From a virus, in the IMG/VR virus record IMGVR_UViG_3300032223_001420, positions 1 to 64,000 of that record: a stretch of 64,000 nt of DNA. One strand, 5' to 3'. Below are positions 21,842 to 30,176 of the stretch, one piece after another. A program made the translations under genes and the position numbers. Positions within the stretch are counted from its first letter, which is position 1, and every line of letters begins with the position of its first letter. The notes under the pieces were generated by a model. It was not told the origin of the DNA. It made no database searches and saw nothing but the letters and a program-made list of their open reading frames with translations.

Positions 21842-23645
21842 ATACTTTGCGTGTTTCGGTGACGTTATTGTTTGTGCTACGAGCAGCAATATAAGTTGGA
21901 TTCTGTGGTTTTGATTGTTCACGATAAGCTAACGCAAGTTTAGATGATTCTGCATCCAAACCTTGACCATAATCACCTTTGTAGTTTGCATACTTTTCAC
22001 TTATTGAATAATCTGTTGCAGCAATTTTATCACCAAAACTAATCATTCTGGTAGCACCAGTTTTCACAGGATCAAAAGTATCTTTACCGTCATAAGAAAG
22101 TTTACTGCGATGTTCAAAGTGTAAATGTGCGCCATAAGCATCTTCGATTATTCTACCATCCTTTTTACTACTTCCTCCAACAAGTCCAATCGTTTGCCCC
22201 TTCTCAATCTTGTCACCAGACTTAACAAGCATTTTGCTCAGGTGTGCAAAGCGTAACAATTCACCATTCGTAATGATATCAACAACACGACCATATCCAT
22301 TGTGTGCAGATGCATCAACAACTTTAGCGGCGGAACCTATAAAAGTAATTGGTGTAGCATATGCAGCTTGATAATCAATACCACCATGCAATCTAGGTTG
22401 CTTTTCATCGGGCAATTGACGCATACCATATTTTGAAATGATTTTGACTACATTCGAACCATCCGAATATTTCATTCCTGTATCACCAGAACCTTCTTTT
22501 TCGTCTTTTTCTTTTCTCTTTTCTGCTGTAGGTTTTTTCTCTGGTGGTTCTGGTATAGGTGCTTTCGTACCATCTGATGCGGGTACTTGTCTTACATCTA
22601 CTTTAGGTTTTACTTCTTCTTTTTTAGGTACAGGAGTTGGTGCCTCTTCTTTCTTTGGCTCCTCTTTTACTTCTTCTTTTTTACCAAATACTCTACTAAG
22701 AAAAGGTTTTTTCTTTTCTTTTTCAGCCGCTTCTGCAACTTTCTTTTTTCTTTCTGCTTCTTTTTTGTCTTCTTCGGCTTTCAATAACTTAGATTTTTCT
22801 TCGAAAAGTTTATTTCTTTTATCCGACAGGTCTTTGTCTTGTTTATCTAAGTCATCATATTGCTTTTTTAATTCTTCGGAACGTTTAACTAACTGCTCAT
22901 TTACACTGCGTCTTTCAATAAGTTTATCAACATCAACACCAAGAATATCTTTTGCAACATATCTTCCAATAACTTGCAACTTAGGCGCCAACCATTCTAC
23001 AGCACTTTTAATAAAGCCGCCAATACCTTTTACAATTTCTTTATAAACCGAACCTACTTGTCCAAGCGCACTATCAACTTGCTTTTCACTAATCAAACCA
23101 AAACTGATGAAGTTTAAATATTTTTTGAATGCTGTTTTGAATAAATCTAACCAATCCACATCTTTGAAAAAGGTGGTTACACCGTCGGCTATGTAAGAAA
23201 TTCCTTCAGATATTATGTTGGTAATTTTCTCAATATAAGGCGAAATGATTTCCGTAATTTTATAAATTACATATCCAACAGAAAGCAACGTGGTAATGAA
23301 TAGACCTTGTAATACTTTTACAAAGAAATCTAGTATGCCAGCCAGAAAAGTTCGTTTCTTTTCTTTTCCATATTTTTTAACTTTGATGGTTGCTACTTTT
23401 ATTTCTTTAGATTCTGATAGAGATTTCGTAATATCCGAAATCTGACTTCCAGTTGCCGGTTCAATATTGTGTAATTTTACATAGTTACCAAATGCATTGT
23501 TTAATGCTTTAAGTTCTTTAGCGATTGTTGGAAACAGTAAAGTATTCTTGGCGATGATACGCAACGAAGACACTGCATCTTTTGTGTCTCTGTCTTTTTG
23601 TACCTTACTATCAGGATTTTTTTTGTTAAATAATTTTTCTAACAT
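21840..23645 (-). CDS. Tape/hub paralogue with M23 endopeptidase domain
   Basis: 601 residues. The N-terminal segment 'LRIIAKNTLLFPTIAKEL' (28-45) is shared with the two genes upstream. Hydrophobic segments follow at about 99-135, then a long Lys/Glu coiled region (240-400). A LytM/M23 zinc endopeptidase domain at about 405-530 has 'HGGIDY' (H420, D424) and 'GAHLHFEH' (about 506-513). It would cut peptide cross-links during DNA injection. It is probably a tail tape or baseplate hub protein. It is last in a minus operon, with ends abutting the GH24 paralogue. Confidence 0.8.
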   Translation of the reverse strand: MLEKLFNKKNPDSKVQKDRDTKDAVSSLRIIAKNTLLFPTIAKELKALNNAFGNYVKLHNIEPATGSQISDITKSLSESKEIKVATIKVKKYGKEKKRTFLAGILDFFVKVLQGLFITTLLSVGYVIYKITEIISPYIEKITNIISEGISYIADGVTTFFKDVDWLDLFKTAFKKYLNFISFGLISEKQVDSALGQVGSVYKEIVKGIGGFIKSAVEWLAPKLQVIGRYVAKDILGVDVDKLIERRSVNEQLVKRSEELKKQYDDLDKQDKDLSDKRNKLFEEKSKLLKAEEDKKEAERKKKVAEAAEKEKKKPFLSRVFGKKEEVKEEPKKEEAPTPVPKKEEVKPKVDVRQVPASDGTKAPIPEPPEKKPTAEKRKEKDEKEGSGDTGMKYSDGSNVVKIISKYGMRQLPDEKQPRLHGGIDYQAAYATPITFIGSAAKVVDASAHNGYGRVVDIITNGELLRFAHLSKMLVKSGDKIEKGQTIGLVGGSSKKDGRIIEDAYGAHLHFEHRSKLSYDGKDTFDPVKTGATRMISFGDKIAATDYSISEKYANYKGDYGQGLDAESSKLALAYREQSKPQNPTYIAARSTNNNVTETRKV

Positions 23646-25735
23646 TATGCCGTTACTCTATTTGCCATCGCTGTTCCTGGATCAGTTTTTGGTTTTTCCA
23701 ATGAAGCAGTTTGAGTGTCTACTTTTTTATTGTTATTAACCCTAGCTACATTCACTACATTAGCATCTTTAGGCTTCAATTGTTCTCTTTGTGCTTGAGC
23801 AACTTGCGTAGATTCATCTTGTAAAAATTTACCGGCGGCAGCAACTTTAGTTGAGCCTGTTACTGAAGCAAGTGCTGCCGAACCTTCTTTGTCACTAGCA
23901 GCACCAGCACGAATCAAACTTAATGTTATTGGACCACGACTCTTGACTTGTTTATACCAAGCACTATTTCTAAATTCATCTGCGGCACCTTTAAAGTTTC
24001 CTTCACCTAATAGTGCTGCCGCCTTTTTAAATTTCGTATACCAATAGCCACCCATGTTATATGTCAAATCAACCAATCCAGCTTTACCAGCTTCATTAGC
24101 CTTGTCCCAACCAGGTGCTTTTTCTGCTAGTTTCAAATGTTCGGCAAAATCTTTTTCAAACAATATACGAATTTCTTGATTACTGAATTCTCTGTCATAT
24201 TCTTTAGGTAATTTTTTACCATCACCAATCAAATGCCCAACACCAACAGTCCATAATCCACGAGAATCTTTGTATGGTTTATTTTTCCATCCCTCATTTG
24301 CAATAACCATTTGTTTGATGTTTTCATACTTACCACTTGTTGGAGATGGAGTTGCCGCTACCGGTGCAACCGCAGGCGCTGGTGTTACTGCTGGTGCGGT
24401 TGCGGGTTTAGTTATTTTCGGTTCAGCTTTTGGTGGTGTGGTTTTCTGCTCAACGGGAATACTTCCACCTTCTCTTGTTCGTTTTGTTTCCGCTTCAAGT
24501 TCAGTCTTTTCTTTTTCCTGTTTTGCCTTTTCGACTTTTGCTGCCTCTAAATTAGCTTTTTCGGGACCCTCAGCCATTGACTTAATATCATATTCGAGTG
24601 TGGCTATTTCTATTTCAAGTTGACGAATATGAATTTTTTTCTGTTCGATTTTTTCGTCCATTTGTTGAAAATACTCAGCATATTTCTCACGTTGTTTTGC
24701 TTCTTCTTCCATTCTTTTGGCATTCATTTGCTCGAATGAAGATTTAAAATCTGATGGAGTAGATTCGTTAGTAAATAAAGAGGTAACTTTTTTGTATATA
24801 AAGATGGCAAATTTACTAATTTTTTCTTCAATAAATTGGATTGATTTGTCTATTACATTCAAAGAAAACTTAAAGAAATTATTATACCATTTACCAAAAA
24901 AATCATAGATATCAGACGAATTTTCTTTACCCAATATACCAAAGCTGAATTCATCCATCAGACCAACAATAAAAGTTTTAAAAAAATCTCCACCTTTTTG
25001 ATACTCCGCCCATGCGTCTTTTAGTGGGTCCCAGACCATTAATACGACTGTTACTGCGGCCGCAATCAATGCTGCAAATGGACCAGAAAACGCTACGGAA
25101 GCGGCAAACGCAGTGCCAAATCTAACGGCCAATTTTTGTAAACCTTTTGTGAAAAATCGTTTTAATGCATTCGAAAATACTTTAACTACAGGTTTTATAA
25201 TTTTACTGGCGTTTTTTCTAAACCAATCCATGAACATCTTTTTGACGTTCAGTTTACCCATTATACTTTTTAGACTTGATAATAGTTTTCTTTTGAATTT
25301 CATAAACTTACGAATCCACGTAAGTTTTTTCAACTTCTTCAATGCTGCTGCGGCAAGTTTTCGTTCTAACGGTCTTTCTACTCTATAATTGATATATTTT
25401 TCCATCAACGATTTTACCCAACCTTTATTACTATGGGTTCCATCTTGTGATGCTTTGGATATTTTTGAACCTAGATATTTTTCACGAAGAACATTGAATT
25501 TTTTAGAACGCTCGTCATCTTTCAAAAAGTGTGCATCTGGAGTACCTTTAACTTTGATACCCTCTATGGCCAACCAACGTGAAAAATTTAAACGAATGAG
25601 TTTGAGGTCGTTTGCCATTTTACCAATGGCAAGATAATTAATCGCTGTCTTTTTTAGGGTGCTGACTACAGGAGATGGTGATGATTTATTAAGATCACCC
25701 TTGTCTATTGTAAGACCAAGAAGATCAGATAGCAT
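23645..25735 (-). CDS. Tape/hub paralogue with GH24 lysozyme domain
   Basis: 696 residues. The N-terminal pattern 'INYLAIGKMANDLKLIRLNF' (32-51) matches the family. A membrane-active stretch is at about 205-235 (FGTAFAASVAFSGPFAALIA). A coiled Lys/Glu region (330-420) and a Pro/Ala linker lead to a lysozyme domain at about 470-620: 'VIANEGWKNKPYKD' (likely catalytic Glu near 481), 'WTVGVGHLIG' and 'GLVDLTYNMGG', the T4-type GH24 pattern. It would cut glycan strands of the wall on injection. It overlaps the downstream gene by one base. Confidence 0.82.
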   Translation of the reverse strand: MLSDLLGLTIDKGDLNKSSPSPVVSTLKKTAINYLAIGKMANDLKLIRLNFSRWLAIEGIKVKGTPDAHFLKDDERSKKFNVLREKYLGSKISKASQDGTHSNKGWVKSLMEKYINYRVERPLERKLAAAALKKLKKLTWIRKFMKFKRKLLSSLKSIMGKLNVKKMFMDWFRKNASKIIKPVVKVFSNALKRFFTKGLQKLAVRFGTAFAASVAFSGPFAALIAAAVTVVLMVWDPLKDAWAEYQKGGDFFKTFIVGLMDEFSFGILGKENSSDIYDFFGKWYNNFFKFSLNVIDKSIQFIEEKISKFAIFIYKKVTSLFTNESTPSDFKSSFEQMNAKRMEEEAKQREKYAEYFQQMDEKIEQKKIHIRQLEIEIATLEYDIKSMAEGPEKANLEAAKVEKAKQEKEKTELEAETKRTREGGSIPVEQKTTPPKAEPKITKPATAPAVTPAPAVAPVAATPSPTSGKYENIKQMVIANEGWKNKPYKDSRGLWTVGVGHLIGDGKKLPKEYDREFSNQEIRILFEKDFAEHLKLAEKAPGWDKANEAGKAGLVDLTYNMGGYWYTKFKKAAALLGEGNFKGAADEFRNSAWYKQVKSRGPITLSLIRAGAASDKEGSAALASVTGSTKVAAAGKFLQDESTQVAQAQREQLKPKDANVVNVARVNNNKKVDTQTASLEKPKTDPGTAMANRVTA

Positions 25736-25737
25736 AG

Positions 25738-27423
25738 TTAAGCAGCAGCCGTTCTATTTGAATAATAACTATCAATAAAACTAGTATTAAATGCATCGGC
25801 TGTTTGTTTTGATTTGTTACTGGTCGTACCCATATTATTATTGACGGTACCAGCATCAACAACAATACCAGCATCAGCAGCCGCATCCATTCTCTGTCCT
25901 TCAGCAACATCAGATGATGCTTGTGATAGTGATGCTCCAGAAGTTTTTGGTGTTGCTGCTGTTTCTGCTGAAGGTGAAGCGGCTGCACTTATTGAAGATG
26001 CCGGTGGTGTTCCACCTCCAGCAGTTGCCGCAGGAGGTGTTGCTGTTTGTGTAGTTGGAGCAACTGCTGTAGGTGTTGCTGCTGCTTTCAGTGCTGCTAG
26101 AATTTTATCAGGATTGCCCCCTTCGTCCGCAATATCTTGCCGAACGGCTTCTACTGAAACTGGATAATTTGTTTTTACTCTTGAAAAACCCGTTGGCGAT
26201 TTTGGGTCAACTTGTACACCAACTTTTTTTCTTAAAAATTCTACAGCAGATTCTTTACTTGTTTCCGCTTTGGTTGCTAAAGATTCTTTTGATGCGGAAC
26301 CTTTTGCTCCTTTATCGGGAGTTGGGCTTGTTGCCATACCACCAGACACAACAACACCTTGCTGATCGGTGACAATTTCTCCTTGTGCAGTTTTTGCTTT
26401 ACCTAAATCTTCTTTAGGTGGAGCAATTGGTGTCGCACCACCAGTTGGTGCTGGAGCAACTTCATCCGCAGTTTTCTTAAATGGTCTAAATCCAGGTACC
26501 TGAACATCAGAAAACCCCCAACCAATTTTCTTTAATAAGTCACCGACAATAGGAAGATCATTAATCTTAGATAATGGAATCGTAAATGGGTCCCACCCAA
26601 TATTATCTTTTAACCATCCTACAATTTTTTGAAATGTTTCACCAATAACATCAATCATTGGAGAAATATATTCTGATAAATCATCTAATGATTTGCGTAG
26701 TTCTTTTTCACCAAATAATCCAGCAGTAATAAAATCTAAAAATTTACCAACACCTTTAATCAGCGTCTCTTTAACGATATCCGTTTCGGTAATTGCTTTC
26801 CAGCCTTCTTCAATAGATTTGAATAGGTCTTCAATTAATGGCAATGGATTTAATTTCTCTGCAATACCACTTATAATCTTACCCAAATCAAATGCGGAAG
26901 AAAATGCTAAGGCCAAACCTAAAAAGAGAGTTGCTAATACCTTTTTCAATAAATCCCAAAGATAACCAACAACACCTTCTTCACCACCAGTGTCTTCTTT
27001 TTCTTTTTTAGGTTTACCTTCTTTGTCTACCTGCTTTGGAGCAGTTTCTTTCTTACGGGCTTCTTCAAGTTCTGCTTCTCGTTTGTCTTCGGTTTTAAAA
27101 AACTTATCCGCTTTGGTAATCGCTTCGGCGTTTTTAAACTTGACTAGCTTGACAATATTTTGACGCAACACATTCATATCTCTTGCCATACCAGGCAGAG
27201 CAAGAGAGTTTTTCGCAATGATGTTTAGAAAAGGTATAACATCTGCGCTGATTGAACCTTCAGTCTCACCGCCAGCTTTAGTTGGAGACTTCTCATCCTT
27301 TTTTTTCTGAAATAACGAACCAAATGAAAAACTAGCCCCTTTGTTACCAAGAGACTCTTTCATCATACGAAAATTTTCGTACCCTAACTTCTTAGCCAGT
27401 TCTTCTAAATTTTTATCTGCCAT
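25738..27423 (-). CDS. Tape/hub paralogue without a lytic domain
   Basis: 561 residues. 'FLNIIAKNSLALPGMARDMN' (about 65-84) and 'KFLDFITAGLFGEKELRKSL' (about 238-257) align with the M23 paralogue, showing common origin. One hydrophobic stretch lies at about 165-190 (VLATLFLGLALAFSS). The C-terminal 200 residues are Ala/Pro/Thr-rich with no visible catalytic motif. It is the first gene after gp26/gp51, the place of tape-measure proteins after their chaperones. It may be the length-determining member (T4 gp29 analogue). Its ATG overlaps the gp51 stop. Confidence 0.7.
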   Translation of the reverse strand: MADKNLEELAKKLGYENFRMMKESLGNKGASFSFGSLFQKKKDEKSPTKAGGETEGSISADVIPFLNIIAKNSLALPGMARDMNVLRQNIVKLVKFKNAEAITKADKFFKTEDKREAELEEARKKETAPKQVDKEGKPKKEKEDTGGEEGVVGYLWDLLKKVLATLFLGLALAFSSAFDLGKIISGIAEKLNPLPLIEDLFKSIEEGWKAITETDIVKETLIKGVGKFLDFITAGLFGEKELRKSLDDLSEYISPMIDVIGETFQKIVGWLKDNIGWDPFTIPLSKINDLPIVGDLLKKIGWGFSDVQVPGFRPFKKTADEVAPAPTGGATPIAPPKEDLGKAKTAQGEIVTDQQGVVVSGGMATSPTPDKGAKGSASKESLATKAETSKESAVEFLRKKVGVQVDPKSPTGFSRVKTNYPVSVEAVRQDIADEGGNPDKILAALKAAATPTAVAPTTQTATPPAATAGGGTPPASSISAAASPSAETAATPKTSGASLSQASSDVAEGQRMDAAADAGIVVDAGTVNNNMGTTSNKSKQTADAFNTSFIDSYYSNRTAAA

Positions 27424-27617
27424 TACTTCCTAGCCTGTTTTTGTGCATTAATACGTTCTTTTTCTTCTTCCAGATACTTAATCAAAAGACTAATGTATAT
27501 GTTTCTTTCCCAAGGTATCATATCTTCAAGTTCAGTCAAACTATATTTGTGATGCTGCATCATTGCAAAGTTTGTCTGATAGTAATTACCTAGTGTATCA
27601 TGACGAAATATTAAGCG
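27423..27617 (-). CDS. 51: gp51-like frame, probable -1 frameshift extension of gp26
   Basis: This frame codes 64 residues including 'FRHDTLGNYYQTNFAMM', 'HKYSLTELEDMIPWERNIY' and a Lys/Glu helix. The HDTLGNYY and LPWERxIY-type pattern resembles gp51 (baseplate hub assembly) of marine T4-like phages. No normal start codon precedes the conserved part; the first ATG (27563) would remove HDTLGNYY. The frame is open through the slippery site at the end of gp26, so a -1 shift would fuse it to gp26. This is the logic of the lambda gpG/GT tail chaperones. The stop overlaps the next ATG. Confidence 0.68.
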   Translation of the reverse strand, partial: RLIFRHDTLGNYYQTNFAMMQHHKYSLTELEDMIPWERNIYISLLIKYLEEEKERINAQKQARK

Positions 27618-28342
27618 AAAAAATTTTGTAAGCCTTTGATGACCATTTCTTCCTCATAGCCACATTTAGGGCAATGAAAGTGAACATCTTTTTTAATCTC
27701 AGGCATTGTGTCAAAAAACACACGAATTTTTTCTAAATCTTTTTGCTGCATAGAATCCACGAAGTCTTCAAGTTCTTTACGTGAGGTATCTTTGGCATAA
27801 TAAATTTGTTCATCATCATATAAGAAATCGATACAGTCAATAAGAATATTGACCATGATATCATTTTCATCCATCTGTTCATACTTCTGAACCATCTCAA
27901 ACGTTGGATATTTTAGACTGATGCCGATTTTATCATTCAACATAAACTTAGATTCATGCTCGGTGTGTTTTGTTGGTTCTATTTGTAATAGGTTTACATC
28001 AAACTCAACGGAGCCGTTACAAACGGTATCTTCACCCTTATCGTTTTTTATTGAATTGTTGCATTTATATTTTAGGTTAACGACTTCTTCTACCGATCTT
28101 GCACGAAGATTCATAAACAGATATTCAAGATCAAATGTTGGCAAACTATCAACATCTATCTCATCCAAGATACAGTTTTTTAAAACTTGCTTAATTGTTG
28201 TGATCGTTTCTTTTGAATCTTCTGATTCGGCTGCCATTAAAAACAACTTTTGTTCTTTGACTAAGAATGGACGAATTCTAACATCCTGTCCTGTTGAAAT
28301 CAATTTAACATTGTAAATAGGCACATCAAGTTTTGGTAACAT
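27611..28342 (-). CDS. 26: gp26-like baseplate hub / tail assembly protein
   Basis: 243 residues. 'VDVDSLPTFDLEYLFMNLRARSVEE'-type sequence near 85-110 and 'CNNS...VCNGS' then a C-terminal zinc-ribbon-like 'HFHCPKCGYEEEM' follow the gp26 family of T4-like phages. T4 gp26 is a hub assembly protein; the family resembles tail assembly chaperones. The gene ends 'GLQNFFA', and its last codons form a slippery run leading into the gp51-like frame. Confidence 0.82.
   Translation of the reverse strand: MLPKLDVPIYNVKLISTGQDVRIRPFLVKEQKLFLMAAESEDSKETITTIKQVLKNCILDEIDVDSLPTFDLEYLFMNLRARSVEEVVNLKYKCNNSIKNDKGEDTVCNGSVEFDVNLLQIEPTKHTEHESKFMLNDKIGISLKYPTFEMVQKYEQMDENDIMVNILIDCIDFLYDDEQIYYAKDTSRKELEDFVDSMQQKDLEKIRVFFDTMPEIKKDVHFHCPKCGYEEEMVIKGLQNFFA
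27617..27627 (-). promoter_or_regulatory. Slippery site for -1 frameshifting
   Basis: The minus strand reads AAAATTTTTTC. In the gp26 frame this contains both A-AAT-TTT and T-TTT-TTC, each of the X-XXY-YYZ type. The gp26 stop codon lies 3 nt beyond (27611-27613), and a -1 shift enters the gp51-like frame directly. Confidence 0.65.
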
Positions 28343-28359
28343 AGTTTCCTCTCAAGTAA

Positions 28360-29100
28360 TTAAAATATACTTCTTCCAAGCACACCTAATCCAGTTGCTC
28401 CAAGCGTTGTTAGTGTTTGACCAACATCCCAATTACCTTCATAAATTGGTCGATAACGTTGATAAGCAAACTGTATTGACAAACGATGAAACCCATCATC
28501 TTGCCAGCTTAGTGTTTGTGGAGAAATTCCAATTGGAAAAGCATCAACTAAATCTACCGCAAATATCTGACGAACCACATCATCATATTGTATAATACGA
28601 ATATTTGTCATGTATCTTGATGCTTCGCTTTTTGGAAAACGAGCGTTGTTTGTATCAGACGGTATAATTGCTTCCATCCAACGATCAAACAATTTGCGCT
28701 CGTAAAAATCATTTGTACAGATAAACGTCAGTGTTGTATCTGTGTATTGCATACGATATGGAATCTTATAACTTGGTCCATATATTCTTGCATCGGCTGT
28801 TTCTAATGTACGACCTGGCAATTCTGCTGCTTCACATTGTAACGCTAAGTATCGTGATATCGATGGGTTAGCCGACTTCATTGGTCCATCTTGATCTTGT
28901 GTTCCTAATGCAGAATTAATAGCATCCGAAACATCTGAAAAAATAGAATTAGGAAAATTCAATATTTTCTCGATAACTGAGTTACCTACCGCTTGTCCAA
29001 TATAAGGTGGTATGGGTAATATCACTTCAAATCGTGATGGTTTGGCTGGACCGCCTTTACCGTTTATATTTGATAGAAATAGATTAGGTGAAAACGACAT
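28360..29100 (-). CDS. 54: gp54-like baseplate tail tube initiator
   Basis: 246 residues. The tube-fold pattern is visible: 'SRFEVILPIPPYIG' near 22, 'LQCEAAELPGRTL' near 88, 'LTFICTNDFYERKLFDRWMEAI' in the middle, and 'FPIGISPQTLSWQDDGFHRLSIQFAYQ' near 190. The last segment corresponds to T4 gp54 'IPISVSAPELSYDGDNQ...FAYRV'. gp54 starts tube polymerisation on the baseplate. It is related in fold to gp19. Its start overlaps the next upstream gene's stop by one base. Confidence 0.75.
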   Translation of the reverse strand: MSFSPNLFLSNINGKGGPAKPSRFEVILPIPPYIGQAVGNSVIEKILNFPNSIFSDVSDAINSALGTQDQDGPMKSANPSISRYLALQCEAAELPGRTLETADARIYGPSYKIPYRMQYTDTTLTFICTNDFYERKLFDRWMEAIIPSDTNNARFPKSEASRYMTNIRIIQYDDVVRQIFAVDLVDAFPIGISPQTLSWQDDGFHRLSIQFAYQRYRPIYEGNWDVGQTLTTLGATGLGVLGRSIF

Positions 29101-29684
29101 TAAAATTTATCCTCTGATTCTGACCATACTTTGTTTTTACTTGCTTTAGCAAACGACTCTACAGGCAACATGACGGCGATGTCCCATTCATCTGCTGTAA
29201 TCTCTAAAAACCTAGACTGCACATGACTAAACAAGTATCGTTTGATACAAGGTTTAGCCTGATATATTTTCGATGCTTTTGCTAGGTAATCATAACTTAT
29301 TCTGAGTCTAGTTTTCTCATCGTAGTTATGGTCAGTTAATAAGGTACTCAATTTATCTAAAAGAAGTACACGTTGCTTTGGGCTAATGTAATGTAAATTG
29401 AGCCCTAAAAAGCCGTCTGGGTATTGTTCTATTGGAATCACCAATGGGAACTTATCGTAGTATGGCAACGTATCCTTCGTTTTTGGATCATAAAAATAAA
29501 AGTACATTCTACCAATAATGGACTTTTCTCTGAGTCTTTGCTTGTCACGCATCAAATCACCTTTGGTAGGTTTCAATGCAGAGATTTTAGCTTTTAACCA
29601 AGTACGTGAGTCACGTGTACGAGGTTCTAATCCTTTTTTAGCAAGAGATTCTTTGATTCTGTCTATGAGTGTTTTGGTAGCCAT
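29100..29684 (-). CDS. Conserved T4-like virion-region protein, 194 aa
   Basis: Not assigned. A basic N-terminus (residues 1-55) is followed by 'GRMYFYFYDPKTKDTLPYYD' and 'FLGLNLHYISPKQRVLLLDKL', segments conserved in marine T4-like phages next to gp4 and tail genes. This suggests a structural or packaging-related role. An octamer GATAAATA lies on the minus strand at 29689-29696, only 4 nt before the ATG. Confidence 0.6.
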   Translation of the reverse strand: MATKTLIDRIKESLAKKGLEPRTRDSRTWLKAKISALKPTKGDLMRDKQRLREKSIIGRMYFYFYDPKTKDTLPYYDKFPLVIPIEQYPDGFLGLNLHYISPKQRVLLLDKLSTLLTDHNYDEKTRLRISYDYLAKASKIYQAKPCIKRYLFSHVQSRFLEITADEWDIAVMLPVESFAKASKNKVWSESEDKF

Positions 29685-29696
29685 CTAGTATTTATC

Positions 29697-30143
29697 TCAA
29701 ATGCCTAGATGTTTTTCCGTGATGACTTGAAATTCCCAGCCGTGGTCTTTGCAGAATTCTGTTGCTGCTTTCCACTTTGATTGGTTGATGATGTACGTAG
29801 CCGACTCTTGCAGGTATCGTTTAGTCTTGCGTTTTTGAGTTGGTGGTTTAGTTTGAGCATCTGGCTTAACTTCAATGATATAAGTTTTTATTGTACCGTC
29901 TCTGCGGCGTATTTTGGCTACAAAGTCGGGAAAGTACCGATGTTTCTTATTATCGATTGGATTCCAGTAAGGTATGACCAGTTCTTCCGAACCCCACCAT
30001 ATAACGTCAGGATGCTCATCTAAATATTTCATCACCTTTAACTCCCAGGACGAACGATAGATGATGTTTGTCGCATCCCCTTTATATTTTTGTGGGTTTT
30101 TCGAAACGAAGATTCCTTTGTAAGTTTTTCCTGAATATGACAT
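29697..30143 (-). CDS. 4: gp4-like head completion protein
   Basis: 148 residues. 'KNPQKYKGDATNIIYRSSWEL' and 'VIPYWNPIDNKKHRYFPDF' followed by 'YIIEVKPDAQTKPP' and 'WEFQVITEKHLGI' align along nearly the full length of T4 gp4 (150 aa). The D-x-n-ExK arrangement (PDF and IEVK) is nuclease-like. gp4 acts at head completion before tail joining. It is the first gene of the minus operon, divergent from gp48. Confidence 0.9.
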   Translation of the reverse strand: MSYSGKTYKGIFVSKNPQKYKGDATNIIYRSSWELKVMKYLDEHPDVIWWGSEELVIPYWNPIDNKKHRYFPDFVAKIRRRDGTIKTYIIEVKPDAQTKPPTQKRKTKRYLQESATYIINQSKWKAATEFCKDHGWEFQVITEKHLGI

Positions 30144-30148
30144 AAATA
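30141..30148 (+). promoter_or_regulatory. Late promoter octamer CATAAATA before gp48
   Basis: Fits the NATAAATA late consensus of T4-like marine phages. It lies 28 nt before the gp48 ATG, overlapping the start of the divergent gp4 gene. Confidence 0.5.
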
Positions 30149-30176
30149 CTATCTAGTCAATCATTTTAGGACAAAT

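Noticed and set aside
22438-27000. Plus-strand ORFs opposite the tape/hub genes
   Set aside because: Ser/Phe-rich or Leu-rich shadows of Lys/Glu-rich coding sequence on the minus strand.
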